Below the pieces are notes generated by a model, which was not told the DNA's origin, did not search any database, and saw only the letters and a list, made by a program, of their open reading frames with translations. DNA of 64,000 nucleotides, from positions 3,224,001-3,288,000 of the forward strand of contig NZ_CP041036.1 in the NCBI RefSeq assembly GCF_006385555.1. The letters run 5' to 3'. The stretch is from Shewanella polaris. Lineage in GTDB: Bacteria; Pseudomonadota; Gammaproteobacteria; Enterobacterales; Shewanellaceae. Numbering within the stretch: the stretch's first letter is position 1; each line of letters starts with the position of its first letter. This document shows positions 45,068 to 54,800 of the stretch, in pieces. The translations under genes were made by a program, and so were the position numbers.

Positions 45068-45232
45068 GATGACCTCCTTTTTAGTTGCTTGGTCATCACG
45101 ATTATAGTTAGTAGGATTTGAACATAGATGGTTACACCCCGGTACATTTCTATCGGATTGGCGACTCCAGTTATCAAGAGCCGCCTTCCTAAGAACCGTA
45201 CTTGGAAATTTAATGAATATAATATTATGTTA

Positions 45233-47404
45233 TTAAAATTTATAGTTCAAACTAACGGTTATATCTCGTGGTGTGCCATATCGATATAACTGGCTTCCCC
45301 AGCTATCCGCTATATAGTTGTAATATTGCTCATCTAATAAGTTATTAATATTAAGCTGAAGATCCATTTGGTCATTAAACGCGTACTTCGCCATGATATT
45401 CACCAATGTATAAGCATCTTGAGAAAGGCGAGTATCCCCATCTCCAACATACCCTTCACTTTGCCAATTTAGACCACCACCGACGGTCAATTCAGGAAGT
45501 AAATCTATCAATTGGTATGTAGTAAATAGTTTGAATTGTTTTCTTGGTGTACTAGTATTTACTTTCACGCCATCAGCGTCTTCAGCTTCAAATTGTGAAT
45601 AACCTGCTGAGATATTCCAACTCTCAGTTAATTCACCTAATACTTCAAACTCAAAACCATTACTTTCTGTACCTTGTGCTGCATAATAAGCACTTTTCTG
45701 CTCTTCTGTAGGAACATAATTAGGATCACTGACGGCTAGATTATCTTGCTTAATTTGGAAAATAGCCAATGACGTTTGTAACCTTTCATCAAAGTAGGCG
45801 CTCTTTAAACCTATCTCTGCGCTTTGCCCTGTAAGTGGGTCTAAAAAAACCCCATTAGCGTCGAGTGAGTTTTGAGGTTTAAATATTTCCGTATAACTCG
45901 CATAAATACGATGTTGTTCAGTTAGATCATATAAAACACCAAAGTAAGGAACGAAAACATCATCATCACCGTAATTACTTAACGTCCCATAATATGTTCT
46001 GTCAAGATCCCAACTAGAAATACGACCACCTGCAATAAGTTTAAACTCATCAGTAATTGATAAGCGTGTTGCGGCATAAAAACCCGATTGCTTAGTTTTA
46101 CTATCATCTCTTTGAGTTGATTCAGCCGACCAATTAGGCTCTTCTAGACCTTTCCATTCATAGAAATTACCGGCATTTACTTGATCCCAACCACTATTAC
46201 CACCGAGAGGACTGGGGTCACGCGTACTCGTTTTTACTTTTCCATCGCTATATAGTGCGCCCACAACAAATTCATGCTGCTGTTCAAACAAATTATATTG
46301 ACCTGTTAATTTCAGGTCTAAACTATCTTGTTTACTGGTACCGAAAGCGTTATAACGTTGTGCAGAAAGACCTTCACCCGTTTCTTTATCTAGTGAACCA
46401 GAAAGATAAATAAGTTTAGATTCCTGCGAGTTTTCAATATGGTTGTAGTTAGCGACAAGTTTCAAATCATTTGCGAAAAAGTGTTCAATGCTTGCAAAAT
46501 AATTTTTGTTCGTTGTATCCCAAGAAGTCCAAGGTGCAGCTGTTGTTTGAGCAATATCCCAATCAGTATGTGAACCGTCTGAGAATGAACCAGGTAATGC
46601 TCCCCAAGTACTCCCCGTTGGGTTGCTATCTTGATAATAACCTCCAACTCGTAACAGCGTACTATCAGACAAGTCTGCTTCAATTACACCATAAAACACA
46701 CTTTTATCATCTTCATACAAGTCAACGTGAGATTCACTTTTAGTATATTTACCAACAACACGTCCACGAATTGTGCCTGATTCATTTAAGCCATTTGAAA
46801 CATCAGCAGTAAGCTGTTTTTTATTCCAACTGCCTGCGGTAGCTGTGATATACCCTGTTAAGTCTGTATTATTAGCTCGTTTTCGCACTAAGTTGATTGA
46901 TGCTGAAGGGTCGCCTACACCACTGAGTAAACCAGTGGCTCCTCGAACAAATTCAACACGCTCGTAAATGGATACATCAGATGATGTTTCTCCAGAATCT
47001 CCGCCTATATTCCATGACAAAGGTACACCATCAAGCTGATAATTGGAGATTGTAAATCCACGTGATTGCATACTATTACGTACATTATCTGTTTTGCTAG
47101 ATGACATACCAACGGTATTATCAATTGTATCAATGATAGTATTAAGCGCCTGATCTTTAATGCGTTCTTTAGTGAAAATAGTAACTGATTGTGGTGTTTC
47201 TCTTATACTTAAACCTAAGCCTGTTGCTGTATCAATATTTTCATTAACAGTATATTTCCCCATAACTGTAATTGTTTCAACAGTTTTTGCTTCTTGATTT
47301 GTACTTTGATCATCTAACTCATTTGCCATTATTGGCATTGGATTTAATGCAAGAGATATTGCTGCGGAAAGTATACAAATACGCATTACATTTATTATCA
47401 TCAC
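45233..47404 (-). CDS. TonB-dependent siderophore receptor (FhuE/FpvA-like)
   Basis: 723 residues. Signal peptide ending MPIMANEL, then TonB box-like TVETITVMGKY, plug domain (ETPQSVTIFTKERIKDQALN; SRGFTISNYQLDGVPL; ERVEFVRGATGLLSGVGDPS) and a 22-strand barrel ending in aromatic SLNYKF. The plug motifs fit the ferric-hydroxamate/siderophore receptor group (TIGR01783). It imports ferric siderophore across the outer membrane using TonB energy. It is divergent from the PepSY operon, with a Fur-like site between. Confidence 0.93.
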   Translation of the reverse strand: MMIINVMRICILSAAISLALNPMPIMANELDDQSTNQEAKTVETITVMGKYTVNENIDTATGLGLSIRETPQSVTIFTKERIKDQALNTIIDTIDNTVGMSSSKTDNVRNSMQSRGFTISNYQLDGVPLSWNIGGDSGETSSDVSIYERVEFVRGATGLLSGVGDPSASINLVRKRANNTDLTGYITATAGSWNKKQLTADVSNGLNESGTIRGRVVGKYTKSESHVDLYEDDKSVFYGVIEADLSDSTLLRVGGYYQDSNPTGSTWGALPGSFSDGSHTDWDIAQTTAAPWTSWDTTNKNYFASIEHFFANDLKLVANYNHIENSQESKLIYLSGSLDKETGEGLSAQRYNAFGTSKQDSLDLKLTGQYNLFEQQHEFVVGALYSDGKVKTSTRDPSPLGGNSGWDQVNAGNFYEWKGLEEPNWSAESTQRDDSKTKQSGFYAATRLSITDEFKLIAGGRISSWDLDRTYYGTLSNYGDDDVFVPYFGVLYDLTEQHRIYASYTEIFKPQNSLDANGVFLDPLTGQSAEIGLKSAYFDERLQTSLAIFQIKQDNLAVSDPNYVPTEEQKSAYYAAQGTESNGFEFEVLGELTESWNISAGYSQFEAEDADGVKVNTSTPRKQFKLFTTYQLIDLLPELTVGGGLNWQSEGYVGDGDTRLSQDAYTLVNIMAKYAFNDQMDLQLNINNLLDEQYYNYIADSWGSQLYRYGTPRDITVSLNYKF

Positions 47405-47463
47405 GTTTATCCTAATTCATAATTTAAGTATTACAATTTATCCAAAGAATAATAACAAATACT

Positions 47464-47482
47464 AATGAGATTGAATATCATT
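47464..47482. promoter_or_regulatory. Fur-box-like site between receptor and PepSY operon
   Basis: AATGAGATTGAATATCATT keeps the AATGA...TCATT arms of the Fur consensus and lies 60 bp upstream of the receptor start and 165 bp from the PepSY start. It fits iron repression of at least the receptor gene. Confidence 0.55.
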
Positions 47483-47647
47483 TGCGTTAATATTTACAAT
47501 TGATTATAGTATCAATTTGTTTAAGCTGTTTAAGTTAAGCAGCATTGAAAGGTCTTAGAAATAACAATGTTACTGTAAATTTTTTATTGAGATAACCGCC
47601 TATAAAGCTGAGTTCGATTGAAATAGAAAATGTATTAAGGAATTTAA

Positions 47648-49156
47648 TTGAAAGCACGCTTTAGAGACAGTATGACTTGGCTTCACACCTGGACGGGAGT
47701 AGTTGCAGGATGTTTATTATTCGCAATATTTTTAACAGGTACATTGTCCTATTTTAAAAATGAAATTACCGCTTGGATGCAACCAGAAGTGAGGTTGTTA
47801 AATTCACCAGAAAACGCCCTCAATAATGCACAAATTTATCTTGGCAAACATGCTAGTGGCGCAAAGAAATGGACCATACAGTTACCTACAGGACGCTTTT
47901 CACCCGTGACACTTTATTGGCGAGACCCAACAGTAAAAGGTCGAGGCTTAAAAATAGCTAAGCTTAATGAACATGGTGAAAAAATAACGGCACGAGACAC
48001 TAACGGTGGTGAGTTTTTATATCGTTTTCACTTTGATTTACATTACATTCCTGTGTTTTATGCGCGTTGGTTAGTGGGGATTTGTGCCATGTTTATGCTA
48101 GTGGCTATTATTTCTGGCATCATCATCCACAAAAAAATATTTAAAGATTTCTTTACTCTACAATTTAATAAAGGAACAAGAAGCTGGCTTAATGGTCATA
48201 CCGTTACCTCTGTTTTAGCGCTACCATTTCATTTAATGATAACTTATACCGGACTAGTTACATTAATGTTTATGTATTTATCATGGTCGATGTCGCTAGT
48301 GATGAATGATAAAAATGAATATTTCAATGCAATTAATCAACAGTCTTCTTTACCTAAACCTACAGATGTTACGGCACAAATGAAGCCTTTCAGTCACTTA
48401 TATATTGATGCCAAGTCGCGTTTAGGCAATTCAGACTTTACTTCTGTGGTCATAAATAACCCCAACAATGAAAATGCGAGTGTTGTATTTTTTGAAGCGG
48501 CTACCAAGTACTTACTACCCGATTATCGTACCTTGAGCTATTTTGCCGCGACAGGTGACCTGATAAATGATCAAGTCGTGACCAATACAGCAGAGTTAAC
48601 AAGGCGCACCATGGTCAGTTTACATGCCGGCCGCTTTGCAACATTACCTGTGCGTTGGATGTATTTTATTTCCGGCATTATGGGTTCAATAATGATTGCT
48701 ACTGGGCTTATTTTATGGTCAGAAAAGCGTAAAAAAAACTCTACATCTAAAGATTCAAAATTAGGTCACCGTTTAATAGATCTACTTAATATCGGATTTA
48801 TATTAGGATTACCGATAGCTGTGGCTTGCTTTTTTGCTGCGAACAGACTCCTGCCATTAATGCTAACCGGACGCGCTGATATAGAAATTCATTGTTTTTT
48901 TGCAGGCTGGTTATTAAGCCTACTTTATCCTGTATTCAGAGGGCTACAACATAGTTGGCGAGAATTATCGTTATTCGCTGGAGGGTTATTTATATCCTTA
49001 CCTTTACTTAGTTTTTTTACAACACAAAGACATTTATTTAACTACCAAATAAAAGAAGATTTAACACTGCTGTTTATTGATCTCTTTTTGATTATGACTG
49101 GGATGACGTTTCTTTTTATCGCTTTAAAACTGAAAAATAAAGTAAACGTCATTTGA
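47648..49156 (+). CDS. PepSY-associated TM protein (iron-siderophore reductase type)
   Basis: 502 residues. Opens with MKARFRDSMTWLHTWTGVVA (the His in WLHTWTG is typical), a second His-containing helix (FHFDLHYIPVFYARWLVGIC), GHTVTSVLALPFHLMITYTG and VSLHAGRFATLPVRWMYFIS, followed by three C-terminal helices. PepSY-TM proteins such as FoxB and PiuB reduce or unload ferric siderophores at the inner membrane. The start is TTG at 47648 with AAGGA upstream; no ATG is available in frame at this position. First gene of a four-gene operon. Confidence 0.88.
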   Translation: MKARFRDSMTWLHTWTGVVAGCLLFAIFLTGTLSYFKNEITAWMQPEVRLLNSPENALNNAQIYLGKHASGAKKWTIQLPTGRFSPVTLYWRDPTVKGRGLKIAKLNEHGEKITARDTNGGEFLYRFHFDLHYIPVFYARWLVGICAMFMLVAIISGIIIHKKIFKDFFTLQFNKGTRSWLNGHTVTSVLALPFHLMITYTGLVTLMFMYLSWSMSLVMNDKNEYFNAINQQSSLPKPTDVTAQMKPFSHLYIDAKSRLGNSDFTSVVINNPNNENASVVFFEAATKYLLPDYRTLSYFAATGDLINDQVVTNTAELTRRTMVSLHAGRFATLPVRWMYFISGIMGSIMIATGLILWSEKRKKNSTSKDSKLGHRLIDLLNIGFILGLPIAVACFFAANRLLPLMLTGRADIEIHCFFAGWLLSLLYPVFRGLQHSWRELSLFAGGLFISLPLLSFFTTQRHLFNYQIKEDLTLLFIDLFLIMTGMTFLFIALKLKNKVNVI

Positions 49157-49192
49157 TTAAACAATCAGTTCTACAAGTAAAAGGTAGTACAC

Positions 49193-49546
49193 ATGGATAA
49201 ACTAAAGATAGCCATAAATAATAATCATTGCCTACAAATAATATTACTCTGTTGGCGTGTAAGTTTAGCGATTATCGGTAGTTATATCGTGGTGAGCCTT
49301 TTTAGTGCGGCAATACCTACCATACTCGCGACATTATTCGACATAGGCAAAGAAACTGTTTTCTTGTGGATGATGTTATTGAGTTTTTTATTTTATAGTT
49401 TGCTCGTTCTCTGGATTATTTCATCACGTCAATTACTCAAGACTTTTGTTCAATTAACGTTAGTCGTTTTAACTTTATCAATAGCCTTACAGTGGAGCCC
49501 CCCTGAACAAGTAAATCCAGATTTTACTGAGGAAATTCAACCATGA
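49193..49546 (+). CDS. Small inner-membrane protein, DUF3649-like
   Basis: 117 residues with three helices (LQIILLCWRVSLAIIGSYIV; VFLWMMLLSFLFYSLLVLWI; VQLTLVVLTLSIALQW). The organisation and the position between a PepSY protein and DUF3325 match the DUF3649 proteins of iron-uptake operons. Start ATG at 49193. The stop overlaps the next ATG by four bases. Confidence 0.65.
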   Translation: MDKLKIAINNNHCLQIILLCWRVSLAIIGSYIVVSLFSAAIPTILATLFDIGKETVFLWMMLLSFLFYSLLVLWIISSRQLLKTFVQLTLVVLTLSIALQWSPPEQVNPDFTEEIQP

Positions 49547-49839
49547 TGTTCTTATTAGTTTGGTTGGTATCTTCTTCAGGATTCTGTATTTTATCACTCG
49601 GTATGGCTCGTCATAGAGCATCATTGCAACTTTCCCCATTAACAAATAAACAAGAAAAACGTTACCTCTGGGTTGGCTTAACAATATTAACAGGTTCGTT
49701 AATTTTGACTTTTTTTGTTTTTCCCAAAGCTGAAGCTATACCCATTTGGTTCGGCTTATTAAGTGTCGCAGCATTGAAAATTGTCGGTTACCTAAGTTAT
49801 ATAAATTTGACCATGAATAAAAGAAATTTAAAGAATTAA
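49543..49839 (+). CDS. DUF3325-family small membrane protein
   Basis: 98 residues with three helices and the internal segment CILSLGMARHRASLQLSPLT, which is the family signature as I recall it (SL-M-RH in the first loop). It accompanies PepSY proteins and TonB receptors in iron-uptake operons. Translationally coupled to the preceding gene through the ATGA overlap. Confidence 0.72.
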   Translation: MMFLLVWLVSSSGFCILSLGMARHRASLQLSPLTNKQEKRYLWVGLTILTGSLILTFFVFPKAEAIPIWFGLLSVAALKIVGYLSYINLTMNKRNLKN

Positions 49840-49852
49840 AGGAATTAAAGAC

Positions 49853-50521
49853 ATGAATATGATAATAAAACCTCTAGCAATATTACTATTACTTTGTATA
49901 CCAAATTTGCAAGCTCACGAAATTTGGTTAATAAAGACAGATAACAATCAAGTGCAGTTATTTTTAGGCGAGCCTGGAGAACCCGATGAAGGAGATAAAA
50001 TTTCTGGTTTAAAAAACACCAAGATATATACCAATTCAATCACCAACTCATTGCCGATTGTACAACATCAAACACATTGGACAGCCGACGTAACACAAGA
50101 CGGGGATGTAAGAGCGACTGTCGATGACCTTTGGCAACCCTGGGATATGGAAAAAGTACCTGCATGGCAATTTTGGAAATCAACAAAGCAACAAGCAGCA
50201 AAATTATTTGCTAAAGCAGGCAGAAATGACACTCAAGGGAAAGCTGAATTTGAGTTTGTACCAGTGTCAGCACAAAGTAATAGCTTCACGCTAATTTACC
50301 AAGACAACCCAGTTAAAGACCATGCTGTTGTCATATTAACACCAAATAAAACACAAATAAAATTGACCACGGATGAACAAGGTAAAATTACGGTATCAAC
50401 TGATTTCACAGGATTATATGTAATGTCTAGCGATTACCCAGTAGATGGGGAAACGGTTATTGCAGGTCATCATGTTGATAGCACATTCAATATCACCAGT
50501 ATTAGTTTTTGGGTAAATTAA
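49853..50521 (+). CDS. DUF4198-type periplasmic protein
   Basis: 222 residues: signal peptide ending NLQA, then the mature HEIWLIKTDNNQVQLFLGEP, whose initial His-Glu-x-Trp marks DUF4198 (NikM-like periplasmic) proteins. A second Ig-like beta domain follows (KDHAVVILTPNKTQIKLTTD, GLYVMSSDYPVDGETV). The N-terminal His may ligate metal. It ends the Fur-type operon and probably assists metal or siderophore handling in the periplasm. Confidence 0.78.
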   Translation: MNMIIKPLAILLLLCIPNLQAHEIWLIKTDNNQVQLFLGEPGEPDEGDKISGLKNTKIYTNSITNSLPIVQHQTHWTADVTQDGDVRATVDDLWQPWDMEKVPAWQFWKSTKQQAAKLFAKAGRNDTQGKAEFEFVPVSAQSNSFTLIYQDNPVKDHAVVILTPNKTQIKLTTDEQGKITVSTDFTGLYVMSSDYPVDGETVIAGHHVDSTFNITSISFWVN

Positions 50522-50942
50522 AAATATTGGACTAGCGAAAAAAGCTCATGGGACTAGATGCTGACCTTTCTTTTCTTCCATAAAAAGACCACTAGATGAA
50601 AATTGAATCGCCACCGATTTTAGTCGTCACTCTGTATCATTACTAAAATTTGGTCAATGTTTAGATGGTATGGTTAACATACATTCACGCTACTAACTCA
50701 TTTTGGGGCACAAGCGTGTTTGTGCTTATACTCTAGTTAATGATATTTAAGTGATTTGTTTTAAATAATTTTTAGTTTTAGAGTATTGAAATAACAAATG
50801 CGGGTTTAACTAAAAAGCACCTCGAATCACAAAAAAATTAAATCAAACTTTTAAACTGCCTACAAAATATTGTATAAAACCGGAAGGCTTTTCCATTACC
50901 TGTAAAAATTAAAAAAGTAATAATCTAATGGCATGGGCTTAT
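50522..50942. other. Gene-free interval with repeat B copy 1
   Basis: About 420 bp. TATCATTACTAAAATTTGGT at 50635-50654 nearly matches 1964-1983 (TGTCATTACTAAAATTAGGT). Repeat B copy 1 occupies 50701-50800. GGAA-AAGCC-TTCC then TTTTAT near 50875-50895 on the minus strand could be a weak terminator for the cyclase gene. Confidence 0.45.
50701..50800. repeat. Dispersed repeat family B, copy 1
   Basis: About 100 bp nearly identical to 60083-60181: begins TTTTGGGGCA, contains GCTTATACTCTAGTTAATG and ends GAGTATTGAAATAACAAATG. No ORF. Confidence 0.8.
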
Positions 50943-51881
50943 TCAAAGGCTACCTAGCTGTTCATAGCTAACTTGATTTCGGCCATTCTGCTTTGATTCG
51001 TATAAAGCGTGGTCAGCAGCTTTAACCACAGCCCAGTCGTCCGAGTCATTTGCGTATTTCTGTCCTGGTATCACTGCGCTATACCCAATAGATATTGTAA
51101 CCACATCGTATTTAGCTTCTGGGGCATGAGTAAGGTTTAACTGCTTAATAGACTGGAGTAGAACGGAAAGTATTGTATTGGCACCTTCAACATCGGTATT
51201 CGGTAGAATAAAAGCAAATTCTTCACCACCATATCTAGCGGCAAGATCTGTTGAGCGTTTCATACTATTGCCTAAGGCTAATGCGATGTCTTTAATGCAA
51301 TCATCACCTTCTATATGACCAAAATGATCGTTGAATTTTTTAAACTCATCAATATCTATTAGTGCAACAGTAAGCGGTTCTTGTTCGCGACGGGCACGCT
51401 TCAACTCAACAATTAGCCGTTCATCAAACGTGCGTCTATTGGCAAGTCCTGTCATACTGTCTGTATGTGCTAACTTCTCTAGTAACTTAATAGCGAGTTG
51501 GTAGTCTATATGCGTTTGAACACGTGCAGCCACAACTCGTGGATTTAGTGGTTTAACAATATAATCAGCGGCTCCAACGTCAAATACCTTTTCCTCAAAA
51601 CCCACTTCGGTATTACTGGTAATAAACAATACTGGGATACTCTCTGTTTCTTGGACTGTTTTTAGAATAGAGCACACTTCCAAACCACCGATGTCTGGCA
51701 ATTCCACGTCAAGTAATATCAAATCAGGATGTTTTTCTTTAATCATTACAAATGCTTGCTTAGCATCCGATGCAAAACGAATGCGCCCAATTTTATTCAA
51801 TGCTTTGTGCAAAGCCATGACTACCGACTTGTCATCATCAATAATCAAAATATCAGCAAGAGTGTGATTCGTTTTTATCAT
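50943..51881 (-). CDS. Response regulator with diguanylate cyclase output (REC-GGDEF)
   Basis: 312 residues from the ATG at 51881 (a TTG six codons upstream is the alternative and would overlap the kinase stop). REC domain about 10-125 with IIDDDKS and phosphoacceptor in LILLDVELPD; GGDEF domain about 150-305 with intact RYGGEEFAFI and an RxxD inhibitory site (RSTD) five residues before it. It should make c-di-GMP when phosphorylated and be subject to product inhibition. It is the last gene of a three-gene operon with the hybrid kinase, its probable phosphodonor. Confidence 0.93.
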   Translation of the reverse strand: MIKTNHTLADILIIDDDKSVVMALHKALNKIGRIRFASDAKQAFVMIKEKHPDLILLDVELPDIGGLEVCSILKTVQETESIPVLFITSNTEVGFEEKVFDVGAADYIVKPLNPRVVAARVQTHIDYQLAIKLLEKLAHTDSMTGLANRRTFDERLIVELKRARREQEPLTVALIDIDEFKKFNDHFGHIEGDDCIKDIALALGNSMKRSTDLAARYGGEEFAFILPNTDVEGANTILSVLLQSIKQLNLTHAPEAKYDVVTISIGYSAVIPGQKYANDSDDWAVVKAADHALYESKQNGRNQVSYEQLGSL

Positions 51882-51885
51882 AATA

Positions 51886-54800
51886 CTATCTGGCCCCAAG
51901 AGTGTTTATAAGAGGAGTGAGGATGCTTATAACTTCTTTAAAGTTAAGCTTTTCTAAATGTTCTTGAAGTTCTTCAAAGAGCTCATCACCTAAAGCATTC
52001 CTAAATGATGCACTATTTTCATCAAACTCCCCCAAAACGCTCAAATCCTGCTTTTCTAGTAGCAATAAAAGTTGCGTCACTGTTTTTAATTGAAGTATGG
52101 GTGCTTCACCTTTAGACGCTGTCCTATCTGGCTTTTCTTTTCTCCAAATCAATAACGTTGCTGAACAGGCTTGCTGTAGCTTTTGTAATTCCAAAGAGAG
52201 TTCTACTAATACTTGTTTCGCCGGATCATCTTCAGAACGCAATATTTTTTCAGCTTGTGCGGCAAGTTGCTGCATTTTTTCTGCACCAACCATGCCTGAA
52301 ACACTTCTCAATTTATGTACTTGAGATGCCATTTCGAGTCGTAAGGATGCTGATTTTGGTTGATCAATATCATTCTCTGGCGCTAATGCTAGATTAGAAT
52401 ATTCAAGTAGTAAGCCATCTAAGGTATTCAAGAAAAGTGCTTTATCTCCAAGTAATAAATTTTTCGCTTTATCAAGATTTAGTCCAGTAATAACTGGCCA
52501 GCTATCTATTTCTTGAGTTGTTTCAGACGCTATTGAATTCAGAGACTCTATAGCGATTTCTTTGCCACGATAAGCCTCTACCAATGTGCGTAATACATTA
52601 ATAAGCTTTGATGGATCAATAGGTTTTGTAAGGAAATCATTCATGCCGGCTTCCAGCGCACGATTTCTCTCCTCTACTAATGCGCCAGCAGTCAGTGCAA
52701 TAATCGGTAATGACGTCAGTCCTAAATTCTTTCTGACTAGCTCGGTCGTCTCAAGGCCATCAATACCTGGCATTTGGACATCCATCAATACGGCATCGTA
52801 GTCATTAGATGAATCCTCTAACAATATTAACGCTTCTTCTCCGCTATTCGCCGTCTGTACTAATGCACCATTGTGTTTTAATACATGGCTGACAACGATA
52901 AGATTGGTAGGACTGTCATCGACGACCAATAAGCGCATATTAGGTAACCATTTTGCTCCTACGGCTTCGGCACGAGTCGATTGCAGTACACGCTTAGAAT
53001 TACCAGTATTGAGTGTTACAGCGTCGTTTACTGCATTAAACAACGATGATGGATCAACTGGTTTCAGTAAGAAACCACTTACATAATGCACTGGTTCATT
53101 TTTTATAATGGCATCTCTATCGTGCGCTGACACCATAAGCACAGCAGGGATGTTTTCTCGCCCAATTTTGCTCGCCAACACATTCATAGCCTCTACACCA
53201 TCCATTAAAGGCATCTGCCAGTCTACGATCATGGCATCTGGCGGGCGCAGATTATTTTCTTGACGTGAAATATAGGCATCAACTAGCTCAATCCCATTAC
53301 TCACAACTTCAGAACGCCAACCCAGCGCCCGTGTCATTTTTCGTAACTGCTGAGCATCTGCTGGGTCATCTTCGGCAATCAGTACAAAAAGCGTTTGATT
53401 ATGGTTTTCTTGCGCAGCAATCTCTTCAAGTGTTTGGACTCTTAATGGTAAGTCCACCCAGAATTGACTGCCCACATTCTCTGTGCTTTCAATACCAATC
53501 TTCCCATCCATTAAACTAACCAATTGATGAACGATAGATAACCCTAACCCTGTACCACCAAAACGCCGAGTGGTACTTGAATCGGCTTGACTAAATGGCT
53601 TGAATAAACGGGCTTGTGCTTCGGGTGATATACCAATCCCTGTATCTGTAACCGTGAGCCGTACATTAATATGGTTCTCAGGCAGTACTTGCTCAGTATC
53701 TTCGACTTTGGCACTAATGGAAATCTTACCTATTGTGGTGAATTTAAGAGAGTTACTGATTAAATTAGCCAATATTTGGCGTAATCTGGTGCTGTCCGTG
53801 CTCACCCAGAAAGGCAGTTTAGGATCTAACTCAAAATGGAACTCTAGATTTTTTGCTTCTGCCTGAATGGCAAACACACTTGATACTTCTTCACAGAGTT
53901 CTCGTAACTCGACAGGCTGAGCTTCAAGCTCCATTTCGTTAGCTTCTATCTTTGATAGATCCAATACATCGTTCACTATCCCCAACAAAGACTTTCCTGA
54001 AATCTGAATCTTCGACACTAGCTGGTGTTGCGCCTCTGTTAATTTCTCCTCTGCCAATAAATAGCTTAGACCAATAACGGCATTAAGTGGGGTACGAATC
54101 TCATGACTAGTATTCGCTAGAAAGGCACTTTTTGCCTGTGTGGCCAGTTCTGCATCGCGTAACGCATTTCTAAGCTTCTCTTCCACTTTAAGTCTTTCGC
54201 TTATATTACGCACGGAGGCAGACACCAAGATTTGCTCGTCTAAATTTACGGCACTTAAACTTATTTCAACGGGGAAGTCGTCACCATTACTCTTTTGTGC
54301 AATACTTTCTTTATTGCCCTCTCGGACTAGGGCCTGATCATCATCCCGCATCCTATCGATTATTTTCGATTCACTCACTTGTCTCGAGTATTCTGGTAAT
54401 AATTTTTGTATTTCTTTTCCTTCTAATTCAAGTCGATCATAGCCAAACATGTTCTCAGCTTGTGTATTAACGACCTGAATGATACCTAATTCATCAATAA
54501 CAAATGTTGCATCAGGAGCCGATTCTAATAATCCCTTAAATCTTGCCATTTCTTTATTGCGTTGCAATTCTACTTGAGTGTTCCAAGCCTCTCTTTGACG
54601 TATTTTCTCACTCAGCCACATCCAATATTGGATAATGACACTAATCAAACTGATCAACAGGAGCGCTAAAAGTACACTTCCGATTTCGAACGCTACGTTT
54701 TTAAAAACCAAGAACTGGAAGATGGTTGCGTAAATTCTTATTACTCGCTCACTAGAATTACTGCTTAATGAAAAATCAAGTTCATTCGCAAACACATAAC